Assembly: GCF_018882295.1 (NCBI RefSeq)
Contig: NZ_JACVOR010000002.1
Coordinates: 888,011 to 952,010, forward strand
Length of the DNA: 64,000 nucleotides
Direction: 5' to 3'
DNA from: Polynucleobacter sp. 80A-SIGWE
GTDB lineage: Bacteria; Pseudomonadota; Gammaproteobacteria; Burkholderiales; Burkholderiaceae
Shown: positions 9,160-20,960 of the stretch, piece by piece
Layout of the letters: every line of letters begins with the position of its first letter
How positions within the stretch are numbered: the first letter of the stretch is position 1
Translations under genes and position numbers: made by a program
Notes under the pieces: generated by a model
Databases searched by the model: none
The model's input: the letters and a program-made list of their open reading frames with translations, nothing else
Told to the model about the DNA's origin: nothing

Positions 9160-10665
9160 CTATGAGCCCAACAATGTACGGCGCATTGCATCAAGGCACA
9201 CAGCCATGAGTCCGGCTGGGAAAATTCCCAAAGCCAAAACGAATATCGCATTCAAGCTCAACAACCCACGAGCAAATCCTGACCCAGTAACCTCAGAAGC
9301 ATGCTCTTCTTTTGGCTCATCAAAGTACATCACCTTAACTACTCTGAGGTAATAGAAAGCACCAATCAATGAAGCAATAACGGCAATAATGGCCAAGAAT
9401 GTGTGTTCACCATCAACCAAGGCTTCAAGTACGCCCAACTTAGCTGCAAAGCCCACCGTTGGCGGAATACCGGCCAAAGAGAACATCATTACTAAGCCAA
9501 TAAAGGCAAACCATGGATGGCGCTTATTTAAACCCTTGAGATCATCAATGGTTTCGCAATCATGACCTTTGCGTGACAACATCATCAGGAGGCCGAAAGT
9601 TCCAAGGGTAGTCAATACATAAGTGATGGCATAGAACATCGAAGCGCTAAAAGCATGGTCATCGAATACAGACAGCATACCTAGCAACACAAAGCCCATC
9701 TGCGCAATCGCAGAGTAAGCCAGCATACGCTTCATATTGGTTTGTGCAATCGCAGTGACGTTACCCACAACCAATGACAAGACTGCCAACAAGACCAACA
9801 TCGGCTGCCAGTCACCCAAGAGTGGCAACAAGGTATTCACGAGCAAACGGAATAGCAAAGCAAAGACTGCAATCTTTGGAGCCGCAGCAATCATCAGAGT
9901 TACTGCAGTTGGTGCACCTTGATAAACGTCAGGTACCCACATATGGAATGGCACAACACCTAATTTGAAGGCTAAGCCAGAAACAATAAATACCAAACCA
10001 AAAGCCATCACCAAATGATTTACACGAGGATCGGCAACTGTTCTGAAGATTTCAATTAAATCAAGTGAACCGGTTACACCGTACAACATGGACATACCGT
10101 AAAGCAAGAAACCGGAAGCTAATGCGCCCAGAATGAAGTACTTAATACCTGCTTCTACACTCTTCTCATTGTTATGACGCATTGCTACCAATGCATAGGT
10201 AGGCAAGGCCATCAACTCAAGACCTAAATATAGAGTCAGAAGATTGGCGCCAGAGATTAATACGCACTGCCCTAACAAGGCCAACAAAGCCAAGACAATA
10301 AAGTCTGGGCGGAACAATGCACGATCAGTCAGGTATTGCTTTGAATACACCAAGCTCACCAATACTGCGCCGCATGAACAGGCCTTTAATAGGTTTGAAA
10401 TAGGATCAGACTGAAATAAGCCATTCATGGCAACAACAGAAACATCCCCAATGCGTCCAACAAATGCAAAGATCAAATAAACCAACAAAATGATGGAGAA
10501 AAAGTAAACAAAACCAACGCCACGAGGCGTATGGAAAATATCTTGCTCTACACCAGGGGTTGCTGGCTGACGCTCAGGAACATAAACGCTTGCTACCAAT
10601 AAGAGACAGGCAGCTAGGAGTAAAACGAGTTCCGGCAGGACGGCGTATAGGTCAAATGCTTGCAT
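9160..10665 (-). CDS. nuoN: NADH-quinone oxidoreductase subunit N
   Basis: A 501-residue polytopic membrane protein of the Mrp-antiporter-like family, homologous to NuoL and NuoM. It has about 14 hydrophobic segments, [20 protein letters not shown] (residues about 170-190), the lysine-bearing [15 protein letters not shown] motif and the [10 protein letters not shown] motif, all diagnostic of NuoN. It is one of the proton-pumping subunits of the membrane arm of complex I and the last gene of the operon, 11 bases downstream of nuoM. A terminator follows. Confidence 0.96.
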   Translation of the reverse strand: MQAFDLYAVLPELVLLLAACLLLVASVYVPERQPATPGVEQDIFHTPRGVGFVYFFSIILLVYLIFAFVGRIGDVSVVAMNGLFQSDPISNLLKACSCGAVLVSLVYSKQYLTDRALFRPDFIVLALLALLGQCVLISGANLLTLYLGLELMALPTYALVAMRHNNEKSVEAGIKYFILGALASGFLLYGMSMLYGVTGSLDLIEIFRTVADPRVNHLVMAFGLVFIVSGLAFKLGVVPFHMWVPDVYQGAPTAVTLMIAAAPKIAVFALLFRLLVNTLLPLLGDWQPMLVLLAVLSLVVGNVTAIAQTNMKRMLAYSAIAQMGFVLLGMLSVFDDHAFSASMFYAITYVLTTLGTFGLLMMLSRKGHDCETIDDLKGLNKRHPWFAFIGLVMMFSLAGIPPTVGFAAKLGVLEALVDGEHTFLAIIAVIASLIGAFYYLRVVKVMYFDEPKEEHASEVTGSGFARGLLSLNAIFVLALGIFPAGLMAVCLDAMRRTLLGS

Positions 10666-10675
10666 TAGCTTTTAC

Positions 10676-12142
10676 TCAGAGTTTGCTAACAGCAACATGC
10701 TGCAGCAGATTAATCACGGCTGGATGAATGATGTCGGTAAAAGGTTTTGGATAAACACCCATACCGATCACACAGATGGACAACACTGCCATCATGAAAT
10801 ACTCACGCGCATTGAGGTCTTTTAACTCCTCAACATGCTTATTAGTAACGGCACCAAAGAACACGCGCTTCACCATCCATAAAGAGTAAGCGGCACCGAG
10901 GATTAATGCAGTCGCTGCCAAGATGCCGATCACGAAGTCGTAATCAACTGCAGCGAGGATCACCATGAACTCACCCACGAAACCGGAAGTAGCAGGCAAA
11001 CCGCAGTTAGCCATTGCCATCAAGACTGCAAATGCCGTGAACGCAGGCATACGATGTACAACGCCACCGTAATCAGCAATTTGACGGGTATGCATACGGT
11101 CATACAAAACACCAATAGAAAGGAACATTGCGCCGGCTACAAAGCCGTGAGAAATCATCTGCACAATACCGCCCTCAATACCCAGGGGGCTAAAGAGGAA
11201 GAAACCGAGGGTCACAAAACCCATGTGCGCTACTGAAGAGTAAGCAACCAACTTCTTCATGTCTTTCTGAACCAAAGCTACAGCGCCTACGTAAATCACA
11301 GCCACTAAAGATAGGAATATGACAAACGGTCCTAGATACTGACTTGCATCTGGGGCGATTGGTAATGAGAAACGCAAGAAACCATAAGCACCGAGCTTCA
11401 ACATAATTGCAGCCAACACTACAGAGCCACCAGTCGGCGCTTCCACGTGAACGTCTGGCAACCAAGTATGTAATGGCCACATTGGCACCTTCACAGCAAA
11501 CGCCATGAAGAAAGCAAAGAACAGGAGAATTTGCTCAACGATATCGAGGCGAGCATTGTGCCAAGCCAAGATGTCAAAGGTATTCGTTACGTTGTACAGA
11601 TACAGCATGGCAATCAAAGTGAGCAATGAGCCGAGCAAGGTGTACAAGAAGAACTTAAATGCAGCGTAGATACGGTTATGGCCGCCCCACACACCGATGA
11701 TGATGTACATCGGAATTAAGGTTGCCTCGAAGAAGACATAGAACAGCAATGCATCTAGAGCGGCGAATACACCAATCATTAATCCAGAAAGGATTAAGAA
11801 AGAAGCCATGTACTGTGAAACCTTCTTATCAATCACTTCCCATGCGGCAATCACCACAATAATGTTGATGAATGCAGTCAGGACGATAAACCATACAGAG
11901 ATACCGTCGATACCTAAGTGGTAGTTAATGTCGTAGCGAGGAATCCAGCTGAGTTTTTCAACAAACTGCATGCCTGGGTTGGCAATATCAAAGCCGATCA
12001 CCAGTGGCAGAGTTGCAATGAAGCCAAGAACAGAACCGACGAGGGCCAACCAGCGAACACCGGCAGTCGGCTTCTCCGAACCGTAGAACAAAATAATGAT
12101 GCCGAAGAAAATCGGGATCCAGATGGCGTAAGAAAGAATCAT
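10676..12142 (-). CDS. nuoM: NADH-quinone oxidoreductase subunit M
   Basis: A 488-residue antiporter-like subunit. Key motifs are GIDGISVWFIVLTAFI near residue 80, FYVFFEATLIPMYIIIGVWGG with the conserved Glu of helix 5, and MWPLHTWLPDVHVEAPTGGS with its pump lysine nearby (AFAVKVP). AYSSVAHMGFVTLG is the broken-helix region. It translocates protons in the membrane arm. It lies 24 bases after nuoL and 11 before nuoN. Confidence 0.97.
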   Translation of the reverse strand: MILSYAIWIPIFFGIIILFYGSEKPTAGVRWLALVGSVLGFIATLPLVIGFDIANPGMQFVEKLSWIPRYDINYHLGIDGISVWFIVLTAFINIIVVIAAWEVIDKKVSQYMASFLILSGLMIGVFAALDALLFYVFFEATLIPMYIIIGVWGGHNRIYAAFKFFLYTLLGSLLTLIAMLYLYNVTNTFDILAWHNARLDIVEQILLFFAFFMAFAVKVPMWPLHTWLPDVHVEAPTGGSVVLAAIMLKLGAYGFLRFSLPIAPDASQYLGPFVIFLSLVAVIYVGAVALVQKDMKKLVAYSSVAHMGFVTLGFFLFSPLGIEGGIVQMISHGFVAGAMFLSIGVLYDRMHTRQIADYGGVVHRMPAFTAFAVLMAMANCGLPATSGFVGEFMVILAAVDYDFVIGILAATALILGAAYSLWMVKRVFFGAVTNKHVEELKDLNAREYFMMAVLSICVIGMGVYPKPFTDIIHPAVINLLQHVAVSKL

Positions 12143-12166
12143 GATGGCTACTTAAGTAACAAAGGC

Positions 12167-14227
12167 CTAGCGAACAAAAGGCAGGTAAGCGTACAAAACC
12201 CAAGCCAGCAATACCGCCAAGCCCGCAATCATTGCGAAGGCATAGTGATAGAGATAACCGGATTGCAAATGGCGAATCACACCGGAAAAGCGCCCTACTG
12301 CATGCGCACTACCGTTAACCAAGAAGCCGTCAATAGCCTGTTGATCGCCGCGATGCCACAAGACACCACCGATCCACAGCAAGCCCTTAGCGAAAACCGC
12401 TTGGTTTAAATCGTCGAGATAGTATTTGTTATCCAAGAGCTTCTTGATTGGTGCGAATGCTTGCGCAACTACACCAGGCAACTTCGGAGCCCAGAGGTAG
12501 CCAATCGCAGCGGTCAATACGCCCAATACAACTAAAAGCAATACTGGGGATGTCAATGAATGCATTGCCATGGCAATCGGACCATGGAACTCTTCAGCAA
12601 GCTCCTTCATCGCTGGATGCTTACCAATATCAACAAAGATCGAATCGCCGAAATAGGTGCCAAATAACAAAGGCGTAATCGTGTAGTAACCGATGATGAC
12701 TGAAGGAATTGCCAACAAGATCAATGGCAAGGTCACAACAAATGGTGACTCATGCGGTTTTTGACCAGGAGCTAAACCATGATGTGCATGATCGTCACCC
12801 TGCTCCGCATGATCATGGTGGTGATCGTGCGCATGAGCATCATCATGACCCCAACGGGCTTTGCCGTGGAATACATAGAAGTACAGACGGAAAGAATACA
12901 AAGCCGTTACAAAGACGCTGGCCATTACCGCGAAGTAAGCAAAGCCAGAACCAGGAATGTGGCTAGCAGCTACCGCTTCGATGATGGAGTCTTTTGAATA
13001 GAAGCCTGAGAAGAATGGTGTTCCGATCAAAGCCAAGTTACCCAACAACATCATCAGGCAAGTAATAGGCATGTATTTCCAGAGACCACCCATCTTGCGC
13101 ATATCTTGCTCATGATGCATACCCAAAATCACACTACCCGCGGCAAGGAACAGGAGCGCCTTGAAGAATGCGTGTGTCATCAAATGGAAGATGGCTATTG
13201 GATAAGCAGAAACACCCAATGCGACAGTCATGTAACCCAACTGAGACAGTGTTGAGTAGGCAACTACCCGCTTGATATCGGTCTGGACGATGCCCAAGAA
13301 GCCCATAAAGAGTGCGGTAATCGAACCAATCACCAAGATGAAGCTCAAGGCTGCATCAGACAATTCAAACAACGGTGACATACGTGACACCATGAAGATG
13401 CCGGCAGTGACCATCGTTGCTGCGTGAATCAATGCAGAAATTGGGGTTGGGCCTTCCATCGAGTCAGGCAACCAAACGTGTAATGGGAATTGGGCTGATT
13501 TACCCATCGCACCAATGAATAAACAGATACAAGCTACGGTGACTAAATTCCAGCTAGTTCCCGGTAAAGTTTGCGCAGCAAGTGCCGTGTTCTGAGCAAA
13601 GATCACGTCGTAGTTCATGGAGCCAGTGCTGGCTAAAAGCAAGCCAATACCGAGAATGAAGCCAAAGTCACCAACACGGTTAACTAAGAAGGCTTTCATA
13701 TTGGCAAAAACAGCAGATTGGCGCTCAAAGTAGAAGCCAATCAACAAATAAGAAACCACACCCACCGCTTCCCATCCGAAGAAGAGTTGCAAGAGGTTAT
13801 TACTCATTACCAACATCAACATCGCAAAGGTAAAGAGTGAAATGTATGAGAAGAAACGGTTGTAGCCCTCTTCACCCTGCATGTAACCGATAGTGTAGAT
13901 ATGGACCATCAAAGATACAAAGGTCACCACACACATCATGGTGGCTGTCAGAGGGTCAATTAAGAAACCAATATCCAGATTGAGTTCACCCAATTGCATC
14001 CAGCGATACACGGTGCCATTGAAATAGAAGCCATCCATGACTTGTACCAGCACGAAGCAAGACAAGACGAAAGCGATCATCACACCAAGAATAGTTACAA
14101 ACTGGCAAGCGCCGTTACCGATGCGGTTGCCACCTAATTTGGTGCCGAAGAAGCCCGCAATTGCGGAGCCAAACAATGGCGCCAGCGGAATTGCGCAGAG
14201 AACAGGAAGAGTTAAGGTCAATTGCAT
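12167..14227 (-). CDS. nuoL: NADH-quinone oxidoreductase subunit L
   Basis: A 686-residue protein, the distal antiporter-like subunit of complex I with its long lateral helix at the C-terminus. Diagnostic motifs are FLIDPLTATMMCVVTFVS, FFGWEAVGVVSYLLIGF, KSAQFPLHVWLPDSMEGPTP and AYSTLSQLGYM. Between two membrane spans, residues about 458-484 hold a histidine/aspartate-rich insert (WGHDDAHAHDHHHDHAEQGD and onward), which is not part of the classic E. coli protein as I remember it. It is three bases downstream of nuoK, suggesting coupling. Confidence 0.97.
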   Translation of the reverse strand: MQLTLTLPVLCAIPLAPLFGSAIAGFFGTKLGGNRIGNGACQFVTILGVMIAFVLSCFVLVQVMDGFYFNGTVYRWMQLGELNLDIGFLIDPLTATMMCVVTFVSLMVHIYTIGYMQGEEGYNRFFSYISLFTFAMLMLVMSNNLLQLFFGWEAVGVVSYLLIGFYFERQSAVFANMKAFLVNRVGDFGFILGIGLLLASTGSMNYDVIFAQNTALAAQTLPGTSWNLVTVACICLFIGAMGKSAQFPLHVWLPDSMEGPTPISALIHAATMVTAGIFMVSRMSPLFELSDAALSFILVIGSITALFMGFLGIVQTDIKRVVAYSTLSQLGYMTVALGVSAYPIAIFHLMTHAFFKALLFLAAGSVILGMHHEQDMRKMGGLWKYMPITCLMMLLGNLALIGTPFFSGFYSKDSIIEAVAASHIPGSGFAYFAVMASVFVTALYSFRLYFYVFHGKARWGHDDAHAHDHHHDHAEQGDDHAHHGLAPGQKPHESPFVVTLPLILLAIPSVIIGYYTITPLLFGTYFGDSIFVDIGKHPAMKELAEEFHGPIAMAMHSLTSPVLLLVVLGVLTAAIGYLWAPKLPGVVAQAFAPIKKLLDNKYYLDDLNQAVFAKGLLWIGGVLWHRGDQQAIDGFLVNGSAHAVGRFSGVIRHLQSGYLYHYAFAMIAGLAVLLAWVLYAYLPFVR

Positions 14228-14229
14228 GA

Positions 14230-14538
14230 CTAGCCTTTTAGGTGGTCAAGGTCTTCAGCATTGATGGTGTCTACCTTACGGAAGAGAACAACCAAAATTG
14301 CCAGACCGATTGCTGCCTCAGCAGCAGCCACAGTCAAAATAAAGAATACGAATACTTGACCAGCCATATCACCCAAATAATGAGAGAAGGCTACAAAGTT
14401 CATGTTCACCGAGAGGAGCATTAATTCAATTGCCATCAAGAGCACGATGATGTTCTTACGGTTTAAGAAGATACCGATCACGCTAGTCGCAAACAAGATT
14501 GCGCCGAGCACTAAGTAGTGAGCAAGGGTAATAGTCAT
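14230..14538 (-). CDS. nuoK: NADH-quinone oxidoreductase subunit K
   Basis: A 102-residue protein with three membrane helices, the usual NuoK size. It contains the conserved membrane glutamates in [14 protein letters not shown] and in [14 protein letters not shown], which take part in proton transfer. The start overlaps the nuoJ stop by four bases (ATGA), a sign of translational coupling. Confidence 0.96.
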   Translation of the reverse strand: MTITLAHYLVLGAILFATSVIGIFLNRKNIIVLLMAIELMLLSVNMNFVAFSHYLGDMAGQVFVFFILTVAAAEAAIGLAILVVLFRKVDTINAEDLDHLKG

Positions 14539-15182
14539 TTCTTCTCCCCGCGTGTATCTTGCTTTGCGGCCATATCTGAACCCATCTTCACGATACGCAT
14601 ACGATCTGCAGAATTCACGTTCACTTGCTCATGAATATTCTGGGACTTGGAATCTTTACGATTACGCAGCGTCAATGCAACGGCAGCAATAATGGCCACC
14701 AAGAGAATGACACCAGCAACCTCGAATGCATATACATAGTCAACGAAGATCAACATGCCTAAGGCTTGCGTGTTGCTAGTAGCCATTTCCTCGAGCATCG
14801 GCTGTACTGGCGCATTGGTACCAATAAAACTGCGAATCAGGACGATGGACAACTCCAACACAATTACCGCACCCATTAAGAAAGCTACGGGTAAGAATTT
14901 CTTGAAATCACGACGTAAGTGCTCAAGATCGAGATCAAGCATCATCACTACGAATAAGAAGAGCACCATCACAGCGCCAACATAAACGAGGATCAAAGCC
15001 AAACTCAAGAACTCTGCCTTCAAAAGCATCCAAAGGCCAGAAGCACAGAAGAAAGCCAAAACTAGAAACAGCGCAGCATGCACTGGGTTGCGAGCAGTAA
15101 TCACGCGTAATGCTGAGAGGACTAAAAGGCCAGCAAACGCGTAGAAGAAGGCTGCGAATAATGTAGAGGTATCGAATGTCAT
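14535..15182 (-). CDS. nuoJ: NADH-quinone oxidoreductase subunit J
   Basis: A 215-residue membrane protein with five helices, including the conserved [20 protein letters not shown] helix that carries the pi-bulge in complex I. The C-terminal tail after the last helix (about residues 170-215) is polar and variable. It overlaps nuoK by four bases and lies 21 bases after nuoI. Confidence 0.95.
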   Translation of the reverse strand: MTFDTSTLFAAFFYAFAGLLVLSALRVITARNPVHAALFLVLAFFCASGLWMLLKAEFLSLALILVYVGAVMVLFLFVVMMLDLDLEHLRRDFKKFLPVAFLMGAVIVLELSIVLIRSFIGTNAPVQPMLEEMATSNTQALGMLIFVDYVYAFEVAGVILLVAIIAAVALTLRNRKDSKSQNIHEQVNVNSADRMRIVKMGSDMAAKQDTRGEKK

Positions 15183-15203
15183 ATGTCGTTGTGCTTTATT
15201 CGA

Positions 15204-15695
15204 TTAACGGTAAGGCGCATCTGCTGCGCGGTTAGCGGCAATATCTTTTTCATACTTATCGCCTACTGCCAAAAGCATTTCTTTAGTGAAATACAAGTCA
15301 CCGCGCTTATCACCGAAATACTCAAAAATATTGGTCTCAACAATGGCGTCAACTGGGCAAGCCTCTTCACAGAAGCCACAGAAAATGCACTTGGTTAAGT
15401 CAATGTCGTAACGGCTGGTGCGACGTGTACCGTCATCACGCTCTGCTGTTTCAATCGTAATTGCGTAAGCAGGACAAACAGCCTCGCATAATTTGCAACC
15501 AATGCAACGCTCTTCCCCATTTTCATAACGGCGCAAAGCATGCAAACCGCGGAAACGAACAGATTGCGGAGTCTTCTCTTCAGGATATTGAACGGTAATT
15601 TTTGGTTTAAAGAGATAGCGGCCGGTAATAGACATACCAACCAAAATATCTTTCAACATCAAGCTGTCGAGGAATTGGGAAATTTTCTTAAACAT
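15204..15695 (-). CDS. nuoI: NADH-quinone oxidoreductase subunit I
   Basis: A 163-residue iron-sulfur protein with two [4Fe-4S] motifs, [12 protein letters not shown] and [12 protein letters not shown], each C-x2-C-x2-C-x3-C-P, which carry clusters N6a and N6b to the quinone site. [19 protein letters not shown] is highly typical. It lies in the peripheral arm at the membrane interface. Only 11 bases separate it from nuoH. Confidence 0.97.
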   Translation of the reverse strand: MFKKISQFLDSLMLKDILVGMSITGRYLFKPKITVQYPEEKTPQSVRFRGLHALRRYENGEERCIGCKLCEAVCPAYAITIETAERDDGTRRTSRYDIDLTKCIFCGFCEEACPVDAIVETNIFEYFGDKRGDLYFTKEMLLAVGDKYEKDIAANRAADAPYR

Positions 15696-15706
15696 GATTG
15701 ATCAAC

Positions 15707-16780
15707 TTATTTCCAAATATTCAATGGGGATACAACCCATGCGCCAACGACAACTACCCAGAATACGGAGATGGGGATAAAGATCTTCCAACCCAAACGC
15801 ATAATTTGGTCATAGCGATAACGAGGCAAAGTCGCACGCAACCAGATAACGCAAGACAAGAGGAAGAAGGTTTTGGCAAACAACCAGAAAAAGCCAGGGA
15901 TATCACGAAGGATAGGCAAATCAACGATAGGCAACCAGCCGCCTAAGAACATAGTGGATGCTAGCGCTGCGATCAAGATCATGTTGGCGTATTCAGCCAA
16001 GAAGAACATCGCAAAGGCCATACCAGAGTACTCAACCATGTGGCCAGCAACAATCTCAGACTCACCCTCAACCACGTCAAATGGATGGCGGTTAGTTTCA
16101 GCAACGCCAGAGATGAAGTAAATCACGAACATTGGTAGCAAAGGCAACCAATTCCAAGATAGGAAATTCAAGCCCATGTTGGCAAAGTAGCCCTGCTCTT
16201 GCGAAGCCACAATTGTGCTCAAGTTCAATGAGCCAGAAGTCAACAGTACAGTAACTAATGCAAAGCCCATAGCGATCTCATAAGAAATCATTTGAGCTGA
16301 TGCGCGCATAGCGCCAAGGAATGGGTACTTGGAGTTAGATGACCAACCTGCCAAGATCACACCATAAACACCGATGGATGAGATTGCCATGACATATAGC
16401 AATCCAGCATTCACGTCAGCCAAGACCATTTTTGCCTGGAAAGGAATAACAGCCCAAGCAGCAAAAGCCGGCATGATCACCATCACTGGTGCAATGAAAT
16501 ACAACACTTTGCTAGCTTGTGTTGGAGAAATGATTTCTTTCATCAACAACTTCAAAGCATCAGCGATTGGCTGCAGTAAGCCCAGAGGGCCAACGCGGTT
16601 TGGTCCAAGACGGATATGCATCCAGCCGATTAATTTACGCTCCCAAAGAGTCATGTAAGCAACGGCGCCAAACATCGGCAACACAATGATCACAATGCGC
16701 ACCAAAGCCCAAACAAGCGGCCATAGCGAGCCAAAGATTGCTTCACCTTGGGTAGTAATGAGGTTCAAGAAATTATCCAT
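15707..16780 (-). CDS. nuoH: NADH-quinone oxidoreductase subunit H
   Basis: A 357-residue membrane protein forming part of the quinone-binding chamber. Conserved segments are [19 protein letters not shown] near residue 48, EIAMGFALV, and [20 protein letters not shown] in the acidic loop. About eight to nine membrane spans are visible. It lies nine bases downstream of nuoG. Confidence 0.97.
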   Translation of the reverse strand: MDNFLNLITTQGEAIFGSLWPLVWALVRIVIIVLPMFGAVAYMTLWERKLIGWMHIRLGPNRVGPLGLLQPIADALKLLMKEIISPTQASKVLYFIAPVMVIMPAFAAWAVIPFQAKMVLADVNAGLLYVMAISSIGVYGVILAGWSSNSKYPFLGAMRASAQMISYEIAMGFALVTVLLTSGSLNLSTIVASQEQGYFANMGLNFLSWNWLPLLPMFVIYFISGVAETNRHPFDVVEGESEIVAGHMVEYSGMAFAMFFLAEYANMILIAALASTMFLGGWLPIVDLPILRDIPGFFWLFAKTFFLLSCVIWLRATLPRYRYDQIMRLGWKIFIPISVFWVVVVGAWVVSPLNIWK

Positions 16781-16788
16781 CTCGTCCC

Positions 16789-19104
16789 TTATGCCTTGCT
16801 AACAGTTACAGGACCAAACATCGATCCCAATTTAGCGCTAGCCATAGTGCCGGCAGAAATTCTGACAGCACCCTTAGCTAAGTTCGCTTCTAATGTGACT
16901 GGCAAATCTATGGACTGACCATCTTGGGTCACTCGCACAGCATCACCCTCTTTCAAGCCCAATTCATTAAAGAGTGCTTGACCTACTCCAACTTGATTGC
17001 CACGCTTAGCATCACGCGTTAACTGCAATGCTGATGAACGACGCACGATTTGATCGCCGGCATAAATACCAACATCAGATATGCGCTCTAAACCTGCTGA
17101 TGCAGTTACGTTGCTATTGCTTAAGCCAGTAGCTGTAGATTGATTTGATAACTTAGTGCAGTAGTTTTCACTAAGCGCTTCGCCCAACACCTCTTCAGGC
17201 ATGTTGTAGAGGAAACCATCTAAATTCAATAAACCACCTAGAACACGAAGAACTTTCCATGCTGGACGTGAATCGCCCAAAGGTTTTACAGCTGGCTGAA
17301 TCGTTTGTGCGCGGCCTTCTGAATTAACAAAAGTAGATACTGTTTCTGTAAATGTAGAGATTGGCAGGATGACATCGGCTACCTCAAGCAGATCAGCACT
17401 CTTATAGGCACTTAAGGCAATCACTGTATTGGCTTTAGCCAAAGCAGCTCGCGCTTGTGCAGGATTTGGTAAATCAGCGTCTGGCTCGATATTCATCAAG
17501 ATCACAGCACGGCGCTCACCGGATAACACGGATTCAACACCGGTACCGTTAGCATTTACCAAGCTAGCACCAACAGCATTACCGCCAACAGGCAAGAAAC
17601 CTAAAGTTGCGCCAGTTTGCTCGGCAATGAATTGTGCCAAGACATGCAAGTCAGATGCTTGTGGGTGTGCGATTGCAGCAGAACCCAGCAATACAGAAGT
17701 GGATGCTCCGGAAAGCAAGCTATCTGCAATCTTTTGCGCAGTAGCAGACACTGGTAAGTTTGGTGTGCCGGCTGGAGCAGTAGCAGACTTCGCTTTAGCC
17801 ACTGCCAAAGCAACTTCACTCAATGCATTAAGCCATGTGCTTGGAGTAGCAGCAATACCAGTTGCAGGAATTAACCAATCATCGCCACCTGCATCAATAC
17901 GTGAAACTTGCAAGCCACGCTTGGCTGCAGTACGTAGACGTGCAGCAATCAATGGTTGCTCTTTACGCAAGAAGCTACCGATTACTAAAACACGATCCAG
18001 CTCACTTACCTTGCTAATTGGCATACCCAACCATGGGGTAGAGGCAGCGCCCTTCACGTCAGTTTGACGTAAACGAGTCTCAACTTGCTTAGAGCCTAAA
18101 CCACGAATCATCTTCTGGAGAAGGTACAACTCTTCAGTACTAGAGATTGGATGCGCTAAAGCAGCAACCGCTTCAGGGCCACTCTCAGAGGAAATAGTTT
18201 TAAGTGAATGAGCAACATAATCCATTGCGGATTGCCAATCAGTCTCAAGCCACTGACCACCCTGCTTCACCATTGGTGTCGTTACGCGATCCGCACTATT
18301 CAAACCTTCATAGGCAAAGCGATCACGGTCGCTAATCCAGCACTCATTTACTGCATCGTTTTCCAAAGCAACAACACGCATGACTTTGTTAGCTTTAGTT
18401 TGAATAGTGGTGTTCGCGCCAAGACTATCGTGCGGACTGACTGAACGCTTGCGACCCAATTCCCAAGTACGAGCAGCATAGCGGAATGGCTTGCTAGTCA
18501 ATGCGCCAACTGGGCACAAATCAATCATGTTTCCAGACAACTCGGAATCAATGGTTTGACCTGCAAAAGTAGTGATCTCAGAATGCTCGCCACGGTTGAC
18601 CATACCCAACTCCATTACGCCGGCCACTTCTTGGCCAAAGCGTACGCAACGGGTGCAGTGAATACAACGTGTCATCTCTTGCATGGAGATGAGTGGACCT
18701 ACATTCTTATGGAAAACAACACGCTTCTCTTCTTCGTAGCGTGAATTCGATTTACCGTAACCAACCGCCAAATCTTGTAACTGGCACTCACCACCTTGAT
18801 CGCAAATTGGGCAATCCAAAGGATGGTTAATCAGCAGGAACTCCATTACGGAACGCTGTGCTTCAACTGCTTTAGCGGAATGCGTAAATACCTTCATGCC
18901 TTGCGTCACTGGAGTAGCGCAAGCTGGCAAAGGCTTAGGAGCCTTTTCTACTTCCACTAAACACATACGGCAGTTAGCGGCGATAGATAATTTCTTGTGA
19001 TAGCAGAAGTGAGGGATATAAGTGCCGATCTTGTTCGCGGCGTGCATCACCATCGAACCTTGCGGAACTTCTACAGCCTTACCATCTAATTCGATTTCAA
19101 CCAT
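16789..19104 (-). CDS. nuoG: NADH-quinone oxidoreductase subunit G
   Basis: A 771-residue protein. The N-terminal 220 residues hold the ferredoxin-like [2Fe-2S] motif ([15 protein letters not shown]), the [18 protein letters not shown] segment with its His-ligated N5 cluster, and [10 protein letters not shown] for another [4Fe-4S] cluster. The remainder is a degenerate molybdopterin-oxidoreductase-type domain without visible cofactor residues. I prefer the ATG at 19104 (MVEIELDGK), where homology begins; a TTG nine codons upstream (19131) is the alternative. The central domain is Ala/Ser-rich and diverges more than the rest of the operon. Confidence 0.95.
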   Translation of the reverse strand: MVEIELDGKAVEVPQGSMVMHAANKIGTYIPHFCYHKKLSIAANCRMCLVEVEKAPKPLPACATPVTQGMKVFTHSAKAVEAQRSVMEFLLINHPLDCPICDQGGECQLQDLAVGYGKSNSRYEEEKRVVFHKNVGPLISMQEMTRCIHCTRCVRFGQEVAGVMELGMVNRGEHSEITTFAGQTIDSELSGNMIDLCPVGALTSKPFRYAARTWELGRKRSVSPHDSLGANTTIQTKANKVMRVVALENDAVNECWISDRDRFAYEGLNSADRVTTPMVKQGGQWLETDWQSAMDYVAHSLKTISSESGPEAVAALAHPISSTEELYLLQKMIRGLGSKQVETRLRQTDVKGAASTPWLGMPISKVSELDRVLVIGSFLRKEQPLIAARLRTAAKRGLQVSRIDAGGDDWLIPATGIAATPSTWLNALSEVALAVAKAKSATAPAGTPNLPVSATAQKIADSLLSGASTSVLLGSAAIAHPQASDLHVLAQFIAEQTGATLGFLPVGGNAVGASLVNANGTGVESVLSGERRAVILMNIEPDADLPNPAQARAALAKANTVIALSAYKSADLLEVADVILPISTFTETVSTFVNSEGRAQTIQPAVKPLGDSRPAWKVLRVLGGLLNLDGFLYNMPEEVLGEALSENYCTKLSNQSTATGLSNSNVTASAGLERISDVGIYAGDQIVRRSSALQLTRDAKRGNQVGVGQALFNELGLKEGDAVRVTQDGQSIDLPVTLEANLAKGAVRISAGTMASAKLGSMFGPVTVSKA

Positions 19105-19135
19105 GCTCACTTTAAGATGTCCCGTGCTCAATGTC

Positions 19136-20434
19136 TTATAAAGGTTTCGCAGAATCTAAGCAGCGCTTATGTTCTACGTGATACGCAAATTCATCCATGT
19201 AATGCTTCAACATGCCACGAACCGGCATTGCAGCTGCATCACCCAAGGCGCAAATCGTGCGACCTTGAATGTTTGCCGCTACATCGTTCAATAAATCCAA
19301 ATCCTCTGGACGCCCTTCACCATGCTCGATACGGTGAACAATGCGCCACAACCAGCCAGTACCTTCACGACATGGGGTGCACTGACCACAAGATTCTTCG
19401 TGATAGAAGTATGACAAGCGCTCTAAGGCGCGAACCATGCAGCGTGTTTCATTCATGACAATGACCGCACCAGATCCCAACATCGAACCTGCTTTCGCAA
19501 TGCTGTCGTAATCCATCGTGAGGGTCATCATCTCTGCGCCAGGAATAACTGGTGAAGAAGATCCACCAGGAATTACCGCTTTGAGAGGAATGCCATCACG
19601 CATGCCACCAGCAAGCTTCAATAGTTCAGCAAATGGGGTTCCCAATGGAATCTCGTAGTTACCTGGATAAGTAACATCGCCAGAGATGGAGAAAATCTTT
19701 GTACCGCCGTTGTTTGGCTTGCCCAACTCTAAATATGCCGGGCCGCCGATCGCCATAATGAATGGCACAGCAGCAAATGTTTCAGTGTTATTGATCGTAG
19801 TCGGCTTGCCATACAAACCAAAGCTTGCAGGGAATGGTGGCTTGAAGCGCGGTTGACCCTTCTTACCCTCAAGAGACTCGAGCAAAGCAGTTTCTTCACC
19901 ACAGATGTATGCACCCCAACCTGGAGCGGCATGCAATTGGAAGCTGAAATCACTTCCCATGATTTTGTCGCCAAGATATCCGGCAGCGCGGGCTTCTTCA
20001 AGAGCCTCTTCAAAGCGGGAATAGACTTCCCAAATTTCGCCGTGGATATAGTTGTAACCCACTGTGATGCCCATAGTGTAGGCACCAATAATCATGCCCT
20101 CAATCAATGCATGCGGGTTGTAACGCATGATGTCGCGGTCTTTAAATGTACCCGGCTCACCTTCGTCACTATTACAAACTAAATACTTTTGGCCAGGGAA
20201 TTGACGGGGCATAAAGCTCCACTTCAATCCAGTTGGGAAGCCTGCGCCTCCACGACCACGTAATGATGAAGCTTTTAATTCAGCAATGATCGCATCCGGG
20301 GCGACTTTGTCATTGATGATGCGACGGAGTTGTTGATATCCGCCACGGCTTTCGTAATCTTTTAAACGCCAGTTCTCACCATTCAATCCAGCAAGAATCA
20401 AAGGCTTAATGTGTCTATCGTGCAAGCTGGTCAT
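19136..20434 (-). CDS. nuoF: NADH-quinone oxidoreductase subunit F
   Basis: A 432-residue flavoprotein that binds NADH and FMN. Residues around 60-75 have [19 protein letters not shown], the nucleotide-binding glycine-rich loop; [14 protein letters not shown] is the FMN site; and [15 protein letters not shown] with a later Cys provides the [4Fe-4S] cluster N3. It receives electrons from NADH and passes them to NuoG. It overlaps nuoE by four bases. Confidence 0.97.
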   Translation of the reverse strand: MTSLHDRHIKPLILAGLNGENWRLKDYESRGGYQQLRRIINDKVAPDAIIAELKASSLRGRGGAGFPTGLKWSFMPRQFPGQKYLVCNSDEGEPGTFKDRDIMRYNPHALIEGMIIGAYTMGITVGYNYIHGEIWEVYSRFEEALEEARAAGYLGDKIMGSDFSFQLHAAPGWGAYICGEETALLESLEGKKGQPRFKPPFPASFGLYGKPTTINNTETFAAVPFIMAIGGPAYLELGKPNNGGTKIFSISGDVTYPGNYEIPLGTPFAELLKLAGGMRDGIPLKAVIPGGSSSPVIPGAEMMTLTMDYDSIAKAGSMLGSGAVIVMNETRCMVRALERLSYFYHEESCGQCTPCREGTGWLWRIVHRIEHGEGRPEDLDLLNDVAANIQGRTICALGDAAAMPVRGMLKHYMDEFAYHVEHKRCLDSAKPL

Positions 20435-20937
20435 GCTGCTTTCCCTTCTGCACGGAGCTCATTTAACAGAGCGTCAATCTTTTCTTTACTCATGAAGCTG
20501 CACATGCGCTTGTTGTTCACCAACATTACCGGTGAATCTCCGCAAGCACCCATGCACTCACCCTCTTTAAGGGTGAACGTGCCACAAGGCGTTGTCTCGT
20601 TGTAACCAATACCAAGAGTTTCTTTTAAATACGTTGCAGCAGTTTCGCCATGAGTTAACTGGCAAGGCAAGTTAGTACAAATTACCAACTTGTATTTGCC
20701 AATTTTTTTGGTGTCGTACATGTTGTAGAAAGTAGCCACTTCATCAACTGCAATCGTTGGCATTTCTAAAATTTGGGCAACTGTTTCAATCACCTCTGGT
20801 GAAACCCAACCTACTTCAGTTTGGGCGGCAATCAAAGCAGCCATCACAGCAGATTGTTTTTGTTCTGGCGGGTATTTCGCGACATTGCGCGCAATGTCTG
20901 CGAGCGTTTTGTCTGAAAGTTGAAGGGTTGTTGTCAT
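20431..20937 (-). CDS. nuoE: NADH-quinone oxidoreductase subunit E
   Basis: A 168-residue thioredoxin-like [2Fe-2S] protein. The cluster ligands are visible as CTNLPC (C-x4-C) and CMGAC (C-x3-C) followed by GDSPVMLVN. It also has [20 protein letters not shown], typical of the family. It forms the NADH-dehydrogenase module with NuoF and NuoG. Confidence 0.96.
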   Translation of the reverse strand: MTTTLQLSDKTLADIARNVAKYPPEQKQSAVMAALIAAQTEVGWVSPEVIETVAQILEMPTIAVDEVATFYNMYDTKKIGKYKLVICTNLPCQLTHGETAATYLKETLGIGYNETTPCGTFTLKEGECMGACGDSPVMLVNNKRMCSFMSKEKIDALLNELRAEGKAA

Positions 20938-20960
20938 GAATTAATCCTTGGCGCGCTGTA

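Noticed and set aside
17429..18067. A 212-codon open frame antisense to nuoG
   Set aside because: It lies entirely within the nuoG coding sequence on the other strand, has an alanine-rich composition dictated by the nuoG codons and no family resemblance.
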